DNA from: Aeromonas rivuli
Lineage (GTDB): Bacteria; Pseudomonadota; Gammaproteobacteria; Enterobacterales; Aeromonadaceae
Length of the DNA: 64,000 nt
Assembly (NCBI RefSeq): GCF_000820045.1
Contig: NZ_CDBJ01000043.1
Location: 266,709-330,708, forward strand
Direction: 5' to 3'
A program made the position numbers and the translations under genes. Of this stretch, positions 25,526 through 34,105 are shown one piece after another; the stretch's first letter is position 1; each line of letters opens with the position of its first letter. The notes below the pieces were generated by a model. It was not told the DNA's origin. It ran no database searches and saw only the letters and a list, made by a program, of their open reading frames with translations.

Positions 25526-27469
25526 ATGAACTTGAACCGGGTTACAAAGCAGCTAAGTGTATCACGACTCTTCGGCATCCTACTCGCAGCTATCCTGCTT
25601 GCGGGTTGCGCGTCGGAACCCAATCAACCCTCTGGACAGGAAGGAGGCCTCTCTGGCTTCGCCACACTGACCCAGAATCCAGAGGCCTATCTGGCCAAGG
25701 TGGATCCGGCCAAGCCGGATGAAGCCTTCATCTGGCAAACCCTGGCTGCGCGCAGCTATCTGGCTCAAGGCCAGCTCAACCCGGCGCAGGCCTTGCTGCA
25801 ACAGCTGCAAAAACAGGCCAAGACACCACAACAGCAAGCTCAGGCGCAGTTGCTTGAAGCCCATGTGCTCCTGGCCCAGGGCAATGCCAATCAGGCCCTG
25901 ATCTTGCTGGAAGGCAAGCCGGCGGTGGAGCTCGATGCCGATACCCAGCGTGACTGGTATCGCCAGCGCACCGTGTTGCAGCTCGACATCAATAACAAGT
26001 TTGGTGCCGCCAAATCCCTGATCTTGCTGGAGCCCTATCTGGCCAAAGAGGAGGTTGCCACCAATCACAAGCAGATCTGGTCCCTGCTGAAAAGCATGAC
26101 CCCCACCACCCTGCAAGCGCTGGAAGAAGCACCGGCACCCGATGTGACCACCGGCTGGCTGCGACTGGCTGCCCTGGTCAACGAGTTTGGTGCTCAGCCG
26201 AGCCAGCTGGCTCGTCAGTTAGATGGCTGGAAGCGTGACTTCCCAAACCATCCTGCCCAACAGGACATGCCGGCCGGTCTTGGCGACTTGGCCAGTACCA
26301 CTGGCCTGGCTCCTCAGCAGATCGCCGTGTTCTTGCCACTGTCCGGCAATCTGGAGCCCCAGGGATCGGCAATCCGCAACGGTATGCTGATGTCCTACAA
26401 GGAGAATAACGGCCAATACAGCCTGAACTTCTACGACACCCAGACCAAATCCGTTGGCGAGCTTTACCAGCAAGCCATCCAGGATGGTGCCGACATGATC
26501 ATCGGTCCCTTGCTCAAGGACAGGGTCGAGGAGCTGCTCAAGCTCAACCCGACCGTGCCCGTGCTCGCCCTGAACGAGCTGGACAAGCCGATCGTCAATG
26601 ACAGCACCTTCTACTTCTCCCTCTCGGCCGCCGCCGATGCAAGTCAGGCTGCCAACTACTTGTTTGGCCAGGGCTATCGCAAGCCCCTGCTGATCGCCAC
26701 CCAGGGCCGCATTGGCTATGGCAGCATCAAGGCGTTCGAGCAGACCTGGAGCGGTCTGAGTCAGGACAAGCCCGTGGTCGCGACCTTTACCTCCCGCAAA
26801 GAGGTGCCGGGCATGGTGAAAAATGCCTTGAGCGGTCGCTCCACCGCCCGGGCGGGCGAGGTCATGCAGCTCTCCGATGAGACGCCGCGCAGCATCGATG
26901 TCGTCTATCTGATCGCCAACAACCTCGAGACCCGCATGGTCAAACCCTATGTGGATATCTCGGTCAATCCCATGGGTAGCCTGCCGATCTTCACCGGCCC
27001 CCGCGGTTATGACAGCGGGGCCACCGAGGCAGCCTCGGAGCTCAATGGTCTGCGCATAGGCGATATGCCGTTGATGCTGGGTGAGTTCAACGAGCTGCGC
27101 GGCAAGGCCCAGCTGCTCTGGCCACAGACTCAGGGTGACCTGCTGCGCCTGTTTGCCCTGGGCTATGACGCCGTCAGCCTGAGTCCTAACCTGATGCAGA
27201 TGCGCGCCGTCGGCGCCATGAAACAGCCGGGTTTGAGCGGTCAGCTCAGCATTAGTCAGGATGGCGTCGTACAGCGGGAGCAGAGCTGGGCCACCTATCA
27301 GGATGGCAAGCTGCTCGATGCAACAGGTAACCCCATCGGCATGGAGCAAGCCACACTCCCTGACACCCCGGAGTCCAGCGATGAAGAGCCGGCTCAAGCC
27401 CCTGATACAGCACTGCCTGAACCTGTTTCAGACGACAGCGACACCACAGCGCCCGGGGCAGCACTTTGA
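25526..27469 (+). CDS. lpoA: LpoA, outer-membrane lipoprotein activator of PBP1A
   Basis: LpoA reaches from the outer membrane to stimulate the transpeptidase PBP1A. Starting at ATG 25526 (647 aa) it has a lipoprotein signal ending LLAGC with Cys28 as the lipidation site, an N-terminal TPR-like helical region (AQALLQQLQKQAKTPQQQAQAQLLEAHVLL), and a C-terminal periplasmic-binding-protein fold (IAVFLPLSGNLEPQGSAIRNGMLMSY). The acidic, Pro-rich tail overlaps the yraN coding region. Confidence 0.94.
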   Translation: MNLNRVTKQLSVSRLFGILLAAILLAGCASEPNQPSGQEGGLSGFATLTQNPEAYLAKVDPAKPDEAFIWQTLAARSYLAQGQLNPAQALLQQLQKQAKTPQQQAQAQLLEAHVLLAQGNANQALILLEGKPAVELDADTQRDWYRQRTVLQLDINNKFGAAKSLILLEPYLAKEEVATNHKQIWSLLKSMTPTTLQALEEAPAPDVTTGWLRLAALVNEFGAQPSQLARQLDGWKRDFPNHPAQQDMPAGLGDLASTTGLAPQQIAVFLPLSGNLEPQGSAIRNGMLMSYKENNGQYSLNFYDTQTKSVGELYQQAIQDGADMIIGPLLKDRVEELLKLNPTVPVLALNELDKPIVNDSTFYFSLSAAADASQAANYLFGQGYRKPLLIATQGRIGYGSIKAFEQTWSGLSQDKPVVATFTSRKEVPGMVKNALSGRSTARAGEVMQLSDETPRSIDVVYLIANNLETRMVKPYVDISVNPMGSLPIFTGPRGYDSGATEAASELNGLRIGDMPLMLGEFNELRGKAQLLWPQTQGDLLRLFALGYDAVSLSPNLMQMRAVGAMKQPGLSGQLSISQDGVVQREQSWATYQDGKLLDATGNPIGMEQATLPDTPESSDEEPAQAPDTALPEPVSDDSDTTAPGAAL

Positions 27470-27782
27470 GTTAGTCGCCGCCGACTGGTTGCAGGCCAAG
27501 GGCCTGCAACTGATTGAACGCAACTATCACTGTCGCGGTGGCGAGCTGGATCTCATCATGCGCCAGGGTGATACCCTGGTGTTTGTCGAGGTTCGATATC
27601 GGGCCAATAACGACCATGGCGGTGCCGCCGCCTCGGTCACTCCGGCCAAACAGCGCAAGCTCATGCTAGCCGCCCGCCACTATTTGACGCACCATGGCAT
27701 CAACGAGGCCAGCCAGGCCTGTCGATTCGATGTGCTGGCGTTCGAGGGCAACCAGCCTGACTGGATCCAGAACGCTTTTTAA
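27381..27782 (+). CDS. yraN: YraN family (UPF0102) endonuclease-like protein
   Basis: The 133-aa product has the UPF0102 fold, related to archaeal Holliday-junction resolvases: FELVAADWLQAKGLQLIERNYHCRGGELDLIMRQ then LVFVEVRYR, giving the nuclease-like D...ExR arrangement. Its function is unsettled. ATG 27381, with CGGAG upstream, puts its first 30 codons inside the 3' end of lpoA in another frame (89-bp overlap); a shorter start is possible but no good site is seen. Confidence 0.9.
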   Translation: MKSRLKPLIQHCLNLFQTTATPQRPGQHFELVAADWLQAKGLQLIERNYHCRGGELDLIMRQGDTLVFVEVRYRANNDHGGAAASVTPAKQRKLMLAARHYLTHHGINEASQACRFDVLAFEGNQPDWIQNAF

Positions 27783-27791
27783 GAGGATCCC

Positions 27792-28382
27792 ATGACAGAT
27801 CGCATCAAAGAAAACTACACAGAAAGCATTCAAACCAAGATCGCCGCCTCGGAGGCGCTACCGGATGCCATCCATACTGCGGCGCAGATGATCACCATCT
27901 GCCTGCTCAATGGCCACAAGGTACTAGCCTGTGGCAACGGTCCCTCCGCCGCCCTGGCGCAGCTGTTTATCAGCGAGCTGGTCAACTGCTACGAGACACA
28001 GCGCCCCTCCCTGCCTGGCATGGCACTGACCGCGGACATGGCGACCATCAGTGCCATCGCCACCGATCACGGCTTCGAAGAGGTGTATGCCAAGCAGATC
28101 CGCGCCCTGGGTCAACCCGGTGACATCCTGGTGGTCATTACCACCTCCGGCCACAGCCGCAGTCTGATCAAGGCGGCCGAAGCCGCCCTCTCCCGTGACA
28201 TGACCATAGTGGTGCTGAGCGGCGGTGACGGCGGCGAGATGGCCGGTCTGCTCGGTCCAAACGATGTCGAGATCCGGGTTCCCTCTGCCCGTCGACCACG
28301 CATTTTGGAAGTCAACCTGTTGACCCTGCATTGCCTCTGTGATCTCATCGATCAGACGCTTTTCCCGCAACAAGAGGACTGA
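27792..28382 (+). CDS. diaA: DnaA initiator-associating protein DiaA
   Basis: DiaA is a tetrameric SIS-fold protein that binds DnaA and times replication initiation. It has 196 residues. The SIS phosphosugar-fold signatures are [17 protein letters not shown] and [18 protein letters not shown]. The sequence resembles GmhA but the context lpoA-yraN-diaA-dolP identifies DiaA. AAGAGG stands upstream of ATG 27792. Confidence 0.94.
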   Translation: MTDRIKENYTESIQTKIAASEALPDAIHTAAQMITICLLNGHKVLACGNGPSAALAQLFISELVNCYETQRPSLPGMALTADMATISAIATDHGFEEVYAKQIRALGQPGDILVVITTSGHSRSLIKAAEAALSRDMTIVVLSGGDGGEMAGLLGPNDVEIRVPSARRPRILEVNLLTLHCLCDLIDQTLFPQQED

Positions 28383-28386
28383 CATC

Positions 28387-28965
28387 TTGAAAAAAACCAC
28401 GCTGACCCTGACCCTGGTGGCCGGAACTCTCCTGCTGCAAGGCTGTGCGGCCGTGCTGGTCGGTGGTGCCGCCGGTACCGCATCCAGCGCCGGCGATCGC
28501 CGCACCCTGAGCACCCAGTGGGACGATCAGGCCATCGAGTTGAAAGCGTCCAACGTGCTGGCAGACAACAAGCAGCTCTCTGCGGCCAGCAAGATCAGTG
28601 TCTACAGCAATAATGGCCGCGTGCTGCTGGTCGGTCAGACACCAACCGATGCTTACAAGCAGACCGCAGGCCAGTCGGTTGGGCGCATTGAGGGCGTTCG
28701 TCACGTCTACAACGAACTGCGCCTTGGCAAACCGGTGAGCATAGGTACCCGCAGCAACGACTCCTGGATCACCTCCAAGGTGCGCACCGACATGCTGGCC
28801 GCCAAGGACTTCGACAGTGCCAAGGTCAAGGTGGTGACAGAGAACGGCGAGGTCTTCCTGATCGGTCTGGTAACCCGTAAAGAGGCGGAACAGTCGGTCG
28901 AGATTGCCCGCCACGTCAGCGGTGTGACCCGGGTCATCAAGGCGTTCGAATACGCTCAGGACTGA
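28387..28965 (+). CDS. dolP: DolP (YraP), division- and outer-membrane-linked lipoprotein
   Basis: DolP is a two-BON-domain outer-membrane lipoprotein that maintains outer-membrane integrity. The start appears to be TTG 28387 (reads KKTTLTLTL next), 4 bp after the diaA stop with AGAGGAC upstream; there is no ATG nearby. The lipobox LLLQGC places the lipid on Cys20. Two BON domains follow (about residues 50-115 and 125-190), each ending in a V-x-N/I-A-type strand (GVRHVYNELRLG; GVTRVIKAFEYA). Confidence 0.93.
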   Translation: MKKTTLTLTLVAGTLLLQGCAAVLVGGAAGTASSAGDRRTLSTQWDDQAIELKASNVLADNKQLSAASKISVYSNNGRVLLVGQTPTDAYKQTAGQSVGRIEGVRHVYNELRLGKPVSIGTRSNDSWITSKVRTDMLAAKDFDSAKVKVVTENGEVFLIGLVTRKEAEQSVEIARHVSGVTRVIKAFEYAQD

Positions 28966-28984
28966 TGCGGGTCCCGCATCCGAA

Positions 28985-29017
28985 ATAAAAAAACGCAGCC
29001 GATTGGCTGCGTTTTTA
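28985..29017. terminator. Bidirectional terminator between dolP and sspB
   Basis: AAAAAACGCAGCC-GATT-GGCTGCGTTTTTATT has T runs on both strands, suiting the convergent dolP and sspB transcripts. Confidence 0.9.
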
Positions 29018-29031
29018 TTGATTCAACAAGG

Positions 29032-29457
29032 TTACTTGATGACAGTGAGACTCGGCCTGCCCGTGGGGCGCGGCGGTTCAGGCTCAGGTTGCGCCTGATC
29101 TTCCGCCTGCTCCAGCCAGAGGTCATAAGCTGGCTCGGGCGGGAACAGAGTACCAACACCGTTCTCTCTGGCATGGATGGCCACTATGGCCGCCATGGGA
29201 ATATAAACCTGCTGGGACACGCCACCAAAGCGGGCGCTGAAGCTGATAGCATCATTATCCATGTGGAACTGCATCACCGCTCGCGGCGCTATGTTCAGCA
29301 CTATCTGCCCATCTTGGGCAAATTGCAGCGGCACCTGCACATGGGGAATGTTGACGTTCACCACCAGGTGAGGCGTCAAGTCATTGTCCAGCAGCCAGTC
29401 AAAGAACGCCCGCAACAGATACGGGCGGCTCGGGGTCATTGTCGGTTCCATACTCAT
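29032..29457 (-). CDS. sspB: ClpXP protease specificity-enhancing factor SspB
   Basis: SspB delivers ssrA-tagged proteins to ClpXP. The 141-aa protein has the N-terminal tag-binding domain ([23 protein letters not shown], then [24 protein letters not shown]) and a flexible Pro/Glu-rich linker leading to the terminal XB motif RPSLTVIK, which docks on ClpX. It overlaps the sspA stop by four bases (ATGA). Confidence 0.96.
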   Translation of the reverse strand: MSMEPTMTPSRPYLLRAFFDWLLDNDLTPHLVVNVNIPHVQVPLQFAQDGQIVLNIAPRAVMQFHMDNDAISFSARFGGVSQQVYIPMAAIVAIHARENGVGTLFPPEPAYDLWLEQAEDQAQPEPEPPRPTGRPSLTVIK

Positions 29458-30083
29458 ATACCGGAGCGGATCTCGCGCTCAGCTTCAGTGAGCGATGCCT
29501 GGAAGGACTCACGCTCGAACAGACGAACCATATAGGCCTTCAGCTCTTTCGCGCCACGGCCACCCAGATCGATCCCCAGGCTCGGTAAACGCCACAGCAA
29601 TGGAGCCATGTAGCAGTCAACCAAACCGAACTCTTCGCTCATGAAATAGGGCATTTCACCGAAGATGGGGGCGATGGCCAGCAGATTGTCACGCAACTCG
29701 TTGCGTGCCGCCTCGACATCGGTGCCAGCCATGATCTTGTCGGCCAGACTGTACCAGTCCAGTTCGATGCGATGCATCATCAGACGGCTGTTACCACGGG
29801 CAACCGGGTAGACAGGCATCAGTGGTGGATGGGGGAAGCGCTCGTCCAGATACTCCATGATGATGCGTGAGGTATAGAGTGCAAGCTCACGATCCACCAG
29901 AGTCGGCACCGAGTTGTACGGGTTCAGCTCAGCCAGTTCATCCGGCAGGTTGCTCGGGTCAACCTGGCAGATATCTACGCTAACACCCTTCTCCGCCAGG
30001 ACAATGCGCACCTGATGGCTGAACATATCGTTGGCACCGGAAAACAGCGTCATTACCGAACGCTTATTGGCAGCTACAGCCAT
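29454..30083 (-). CDS. sspA: Stringent starvation protein A
   Basis: SspA is a GST-fold protein that binds RNA polymerase and is important in stationary phase. The 209-aa product shows the thioredoxin-like N-domain ([23 protein letters not shown]) and [32 protein letters not shown], which is characteristic. ATG 30083 is preceded by GGGAGGG. It is in an operon with sspB. Confidence 0.96.
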   Translation of the reverse strand: MAVAANKRSVMTLFSGANDMFSHQVRIVLAEKGVSVDICQVDPSNLPDELAELNPYNSVPTLVDRELALYTSRIIMEYLDERFPHPPLMPVYPVARGNSRLMMHRIELDWYSLADKIMAGTDVEAARNELRDNLLAIAPIFGEMPYFMSEEFGLVDCYMAPLLWRLPSLGIDLGGRGAKELKAYMVRLFERESFQASLTEAEREIRSGI

Positions 30084-30111
30084 TGAACCCTCCCGTCATT
30101 AAAAAGCAGAA

Positions 30112-30144
30112 ACGGCAATGAAGTAACTTGGACCTCATTGCCGT
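30112..30144 (-). terminator. Terminator downstream of petC
   Basis: On the minus strand CGGCAATGA ... TCATTGCCG forms a 9-bp stem followed by a T-rich segment (TTTCTGCTTTTT), ending the pet transcript before sspA. Confidence 0.7.
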
Positions 30145-30170
30145 GCATTATATTACTCGGATCTGGTCGC

Positions 30171-30905
30171 TTAGTGAACGTCGCGCCAGAATTCCTTCTT
30201 CAACAGCACAGTGAAGATGAAGAAGATCGCGATAAAGCCCAGCACCCAGAAGCCCATGCGTTCGCGCTCCAGTTTGACCGGCTCAGCCGAGTAGACCAAG
30301 AAGTTTACCAGATCCAGTACCGTCTGATCATATTCTTCGTTGGTCATTTCGCCATTGCCGTCGGATTTGATGCCAATGGTCTCCTGCACCTCTTGCCCAT
30401 CGACCAGGCGGGTCTCCTGTTCCAGACGTGGAGTACCCTGCAGCGGCTCCAGCACATGGGGCATGCCCACAGAGGGGAACACCAGGTTATTCACCCCGAA
30501 TGGGCGCGTCGGATCCACGTAGAAGGAGCGCAGGTAGGTGTAGATCCAGTCTGCACCACGCACCCGGGCGACCAGCGTCAAGTCCGGTGGCGGTGCGCCG
30601 AACCAGCGGGCAGCATCCTTCTCGGCGATGGAGCTCTTCATCAGATCCCCCACCTTGGCACCGGTGAAGATGAGATTGTCCCGCATCAGATCCTCGGGTA
30701 TATCCAAATCCTCAGCCACCCGGTTGTAACGCTGATACTGGGTGGAATGGCAGCCTGCACAGTAGTTCATGAAGGTGGTCGCGCCACGCTGCAAAGACGC
30801 CTTGTCGCTCAGATCATAATCAGCCTTGTCCAGGGCTACACCATGAGTGGCCGCCATCGCCAGTCCGGGGAGCAGAGCCAGCACAGCAAAGATTATCCGT
30901 TTCAT
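30171..30905 (-). CDS. petC: Cytochrome c1 of the bc1 complex
   Basis: Cytochrome c1 passes electrons from the Rieske centre to cytochrome c. The 244-aa protein has a signal peptide (MKRIIFAVLALLPGLAMA), the haem c motif CAGCH at 49-53, and a C-terminal membrane anchor (WVLGFIAIFFIFTVLLKKEFW). The start overlaps the petB stop by four bases. It is the last gene of petABC. Confidence 0.96.
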   Translation of the reverse strand: MKRIIFAVLALLPGLAMAATHGVALDKADYDLSDKASLQRGATTFMNYCAGCHSTQYQRYNRVAEDLDIPEDLMRDNLIFTGAKVGDLMKSSIAEKDAARWFGAPPPDLTLVARVRGADWIYTYLRSFYVDPTRPFGVNNLVFPSVGMPHVLEPLQGTPRLEQETRLVDGQEVQETIGIKSDGNGEMTNEEYDQTVLDLVNFLVYSAEPVKLERERMGFWVLGFIAIFFIFTVLLKKEFWRDVH

Positions 30906-32119
30906 TTGAATGTGATCCTCTCCGGCAGCGGCTTGGTATTTTCGTTCTTGCTATAGAAATAGAGCAGGACAAAGAACCCGAAGTAACCAAGCGAACAGAT
31001 CTGGGCAAGCAGGGTCAGTGTCGGGGTGGAGGGCAATACGCCAAGCACACCGAGAATGACGAAGCAAACCACAAACTGGGCGATGTTCAGCTTATGCAGG
31101 ATGCTGCGGTAGCGTACCGAACGCACCTTGCAGCGATCCAGCCATGGCAGCAGGAAGAGCACGACGATGGAGAGGCCCATCATGATGACACCGAGCAACT
31201 TGTCCGGCACCGCACGCAAGATGGCGTAGAAAGGAGTGAAGTACCAGACCGGGGCGATATGCTCCGGGGTCTTCAGACCATTCGCCACTTCAAAGTTCGG
31301 CTTCTCGAGGAAATAACCCCACATGTCCGGCTTGAAGAAGATGATGGCGCAGAAGAAGAACAGGAACCCGGCCACACCTATCATGTCCTTGACGGTGAAG
31401 TAGGGGTGGAAGGCAACGGCATCCAGCGGCCAGCCATTCTCGTCCTTGTGTGCCTTGATCTCGATCCCGTCCGGGTTGTTGGAGCCCACCTCATGCAGTG
31501 CCAAAATATGCATGGCAACCAGCAAGACTATGACTAACGGCAATGCGATGACATGCAGTGCAAAGAAGCGGGTGAGTGTTGCCCCCGAGATAACATAGTC
31601 ACCCCGGATCCACAGGGTCAGATCGTCACCGATCACCGGGATGGCACCAAACAACGAGATGATGACCTGAGCGCCCCAGAAGGACATCTGCCCCCAGGGC
31701 AACAAGTACCCCATGAAGGCTTCCGCCATCAATACCAGGAAGATCAGCATGCCGAAGATCCACAGCAGCTCACGGGGTTTCTGGTAGGAACCATAGATGA
31801 GGCCACGGAACATGTGCAGATAGACCACCACGAAGAAGGCGGAGGCGCCGGTACTGTGCATGTAGCGCAGCAGCCAGCCGTAATCCACATCCCGCATGAT
31901 GTATTCGACAGAGGCGAAAGCACCCTCGGCCGACGGGTTGTAGTTCATGGTCAGCCAGATGCCTGTGACTATCTGGTTAACCAGCACCAGCATGGCAAGG
32001 GACCCGAAAAAGTACCAAAAATTGAGGTTCTTCGGTGCCGGGTACTTGGCCATGTGGTCGTTGTACATGGCTGTGAGCGGAAAACGATAATCGATCCAGC
32101 CCATCAATTTGGCAAACAT
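30902..32119 (-). CDS. petB: Cytochrome b of the bc1 complex
   Basis: Cytochrome b is the membrane core of complex III, carrying two b haems and the quinol/quinone sites. At 405 residues with about eight or nine helices it is the full-length (b6 plus subunit IV) form. Signatures: YMHSTGASAFFVVVYLHMFRG (haem ligand His), GYLLPWGQMSFWGAQVI, and the Qo-site segment PEHIAPVWYFTPFYAILR. It follows petA by 2 bp. Confidence 0.97.
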   Translation of the reverse strand: MFAKLMGWIDYRFPLTAMYNDHMAKYPAPKNLNFWYFFGSLAMLVLVNQIVTGIWLTMNYNPSAEGAFASVEYIMRDVDYGWLLRYMHSTGASAFFVVVYLHMFRGLIYGSYQKPRELLWIFGMLIFLVLMAEAFMGYLLPWGQMSFWGAQVIISLFGAIPVIGDDLTLWIRGDYVISGATLTRFFALHVIALPLVIVLLVAMHILALHEVGSNNPDGIEIKAHKDENGWPLDAVAFHPYFTVKDMIGVAGFLFFFCAIIFFKPDMWGYFLEKPNFEVANGLKTPEHIAPVWYFTPFYAILRAVPDKLLGVIMMGLSIVVLFLLPWLDRCKVRSVRYRSILHKLNIAQFVVCFVILGVLGVLPSTPTLTLLAQICSLGYFGFFVLLYFYSKNENTKPLPERITFK

Positions 32120-32121
32120 GG

Positions 32122-32712
32122 TCAGGCCTCCTTGCCATCGGCACCGACCAGGATGGTGGTGTCGTTGAGATACTGGTACGGCGGGATCACCAGGTTCAAT
32201 GGGGCAGGAACCCCCTGAAACACGCGACCGGCCATGTCAAACTTGGAGCCATGACAGGGGCAGAAAAAGCCAGAACTGACCCCTTCGACCTGTTCACCGA
32301 AGCTGTCCGGCAGATAAGACGGGGAGCAACCCAAATGAGTACAGATACCAACAGCCACGAAGATTTCCGGCTTGATGGATCTGTATCCATTATGGGCATA
32401 GTCAGGTTGTTGGGGCTCATCGGACTTTGGATCGCGCAACAAGTTATCGTGCGTCGGCAGGCCATCCAGGATCTGCTTGGAGCGATTGACCACCCAAACC
32501 GGTTTGCCGCGCCATTCAACGCGAATGAGTTGACCCGGCTCCAACTTGCTAATGTCGACTTCAACCGGAGCGCCAGCAGCCTTGGCCTTGGCACTCGGGT
32601 TCCATGATTTTATAAACGGCACTGCGGTAAAAGCAGCCCCTACCCCACCAACGGCGATCGTTGACCAGGTAAGAAATCTGCGGCGGCCGGTATCAACTGG
32701 CGCATTGCTCAT
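32122..32712 (-). CDS. petA: Rieske iron-sulfur protein of the bc1 complex
   Basis: The Rieske subunit takes electrons from ubiquinol. In 196 residues it has a twin-arginine type N-terminus (GRRRFLTW, then a hydrophobic anchor) and the 2Fe-2S ligands CTHLGC (124-129) and CPCHGS (151-156). It is the first gene of petABC, with a well-placed promoter upstream. Confidence 0.97.
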   Translation of the reverse strand: MSNAPVDTGRRRFLTWSTIAVGGVGAAFTAVPFIKSWNPSAKAKAAGAPVEVDISKLEPGQLIRVEWRGKPVWVVNRSKQILDGLPTHDNLLRDPKSDEPQQPDYAHNGYRSIKPEIFVAVGICTHLGCSPSYLPDSFGEQVEGVSSGFFCPCHGSKFDMAGRVFQGVPAPLNLVIPPYQYLNDTTILVGADGKEA

Positions 32713-32744
32713 CCAAAAACTCTCCCATGTGGACTCGGCGCATT

Positions 32745-32773
32745 CTTATAATGTCCCTGTTCCCCTGTGACAA
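32745..32773 (-). promoter_or_regulatory. petABC promoter
   Basis: Minus-strand TTGTCA (-35) and TATAAG (-10) at 17-bp spacing, about 35 bp before the petA ATG. The -35 overlaps one arm (CTGTGACAA, 32765-32773) of an inverted repeat whose partner TTGTCACAG lies at 32798-32806. Confidence 0.6.
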
Positions 32774-32937
32774 CAGTGGCGGAAGCAGGAGTTACAATTG
32801 TCACAGAAAAATCGAGGAAATTTTAAAGAAAAGATAACAAATTGACAAGAAAGAGAAGCGAAGGGCAAAAACAATAAAGACACAATTTTTTGTCTTTTGT
32901 GACGTGAGGTTAGCAATGGCTATCGAAACGTTACCAA

Positions 32938-32972
32938 TAAAAAAAGCCTGGCGGCTGCCAGGCTTTTTTAAC
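32938..32972 (-). terminator. Terminator of rplM-rpsI
   Basis: AAAAAAAGCCTGGC-GGCT-GCCAGGCTTTTTT: an 8-bp GC stem with T runs on both strands, 30 bp after the rpsI stop. The A/T-rich 32810-32937 stretch next to it has no gene. Confidence 0.9.
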
Positions 32973-33000
32973 ACTCGAAAGAGTGAGTACCAAAAGCGAA

Positions 33001-33393
33001 TTAACGCTTGGAGTACTGCGGACGCTTACGAGCTTTGTGCAGACCGACTTTCTTACGCTCAACCTTACGGGCATCACGAGTAACAAAGCCTGCTTTACGC
33101 AGTTCACCGCGCAGGGTCTCATCGTACTGCATCAGAGCACGAGTGATACCGTGACGGATCGCACCAGCTTGACCGGAGATGCCACCACCGTTAACGGTGA
33201 TGTACAGATCCAGTTTCTCGGTCATTTCAACCAGTTCCAGCGGCTGACGAACTACCATACGGGCAGTCGGACGACCGAAGTACTGCTCCAGGGAGCGCTG
33301 GTTGATTACGATTTTACCGCTACCCGCTTTGATAAAGACGCGAGCAGTGGAGCTTTTGCGACGGCCGGTACCGTAGTATTGATTTTCTGCCAT
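33001..33393 (-). CDS. rpsI: 30S ribosomal protein S9
   Basis: S9 binds the 30S head and its basic C-terminal tail reaches the P-site tRNA. The 130-aa product begins [20 protein letters not shown] and ends [17 protein letters not shown], both diagnostic. It uses the optimal codons of a highly expressed gene, giving this stretch a lower GC than its neighbours. It lies 15 bp after rplM. Confidence 0.98.
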   Translation of the reverse strand: MAENQYYGTGRRKSSTARVFIKAGSGKIVINQRSLEQYFGRPTARMVVRQPLELVEMTEKLDLYITVNGGGISGQAGAIRHGITRALMQYDETLRGELRKAGFVTRDARKVERKKVGLHKARKRPQYSKR

Positions 33394-33408
33394 GTTGCCA
33401 GTTCCCGA

Positions 33409-33837
33409 TTAGATATCCAGTACTTGAGGTTGCTGAGCAGCATGAGCATGCTCGGCGCCTGCGTAAACTTTCAGTTTACGGAACATGGCACGGCCCAGAG
33501 GACCTTTCGGCAGCATGCCTTTGATAGCAGCTTCGATTACCATTTCCGGTTTACGCTTGATCAGCTTGTCGAAGCTGATTGACTTGATACCACCCGGGAA
33601 ACCGGAGTGAGAATGGTAGATTTTATCGGTAAATTTCTTACCGGTAACATGCACCTTCTCAGCGTTTACAACGATGATGTAATCACCGGTGTCAACGTGC
33701 GGAGTATACTCAGCTTTGTGCTTACCACGCAGACGAGAAGCAATCTCAGTTGCGATACGACCCAGAGTTTTACCTTCTGCGTCCACAATGTACCAGTCAC
33801 GTTTTACGGTTTCTGGCTTGGCAACGAAAGTTTTCAT
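33409..33837 (-). CDS. rplM: 50S ribosomal protein L13
   Basis: L13 is an early-assembly 50S protein (142 aa). It starts [31 protein letters not shown] and contains the family signature [26 protein letters not shown]. It leads the rplM-rpsI operon. A strong hairpin in the 150-nt leader is a candidate site for feedback repression by L13. Confidence 0.98.
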   Translation of the reverse strand: MKTFVAKPETVKRDWYIVDAEGKTLGRIATEIASRLRGKHKAEYTPHVDTGDYIIVVNAEKVHVTGKKFTDKIYHSHSGFPGGIKSISFDKLIKRKPEMVIEAAIKGMLPKGPLGRAMFRKLKVYAGAEHAHAAQQPQVLDI

Positions 33838-33870
33838 TAAGTTAAACCCAATTACCTGTTACAGACCCAA

Positions 33871-33898
33871 TTGCTTATGGGGGCTCGCCCACAAGCAA
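33871..33898 (-). promoter_or_regulatory. Hairpin in the rplM leader (possible L13 autoregulatory site)
   Basis: Minus-strand TTGCTTGTGGG-CGAG-CCCCATAAGCAA folds into an 11-pair stem about 35 nt before the rplM ATG. Enterobacterial rplM is known to be autoregulated through its leader; the assignment here is by position. Confidence 0.5.
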
Positions 33899-33986
33899 CA
33901 AACGATGGCCTACCTGTACCCCTTCGAATACAAGTAAAGCTTTAAAGTATTGCTGTCTTATCGACAGCTGTAACGTGGGCCGGGCG

Positions 33987-33992
33987 ATTATA
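33987..33992 (-). promoter_or_regulatory. -10 box of the rplM-rpsI promoter
   Basis: A perfect TATAAT on the minus strand, giving a leader of about 145 nt. The -35 region is weak (GTGATA at 17 bp). Confidence 0.45.
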
Positions 33993-34105
33993 AGTGAAGT
34001 TGCCTTAAATATCACCTGCTAATTTCACTGCCATGACGCTAGCAAATGTCGCCCGACCCTACCTGCCGCAGATGCCCATCCGACTGGCAGGCGCGGGTAT
34101 TGTGA

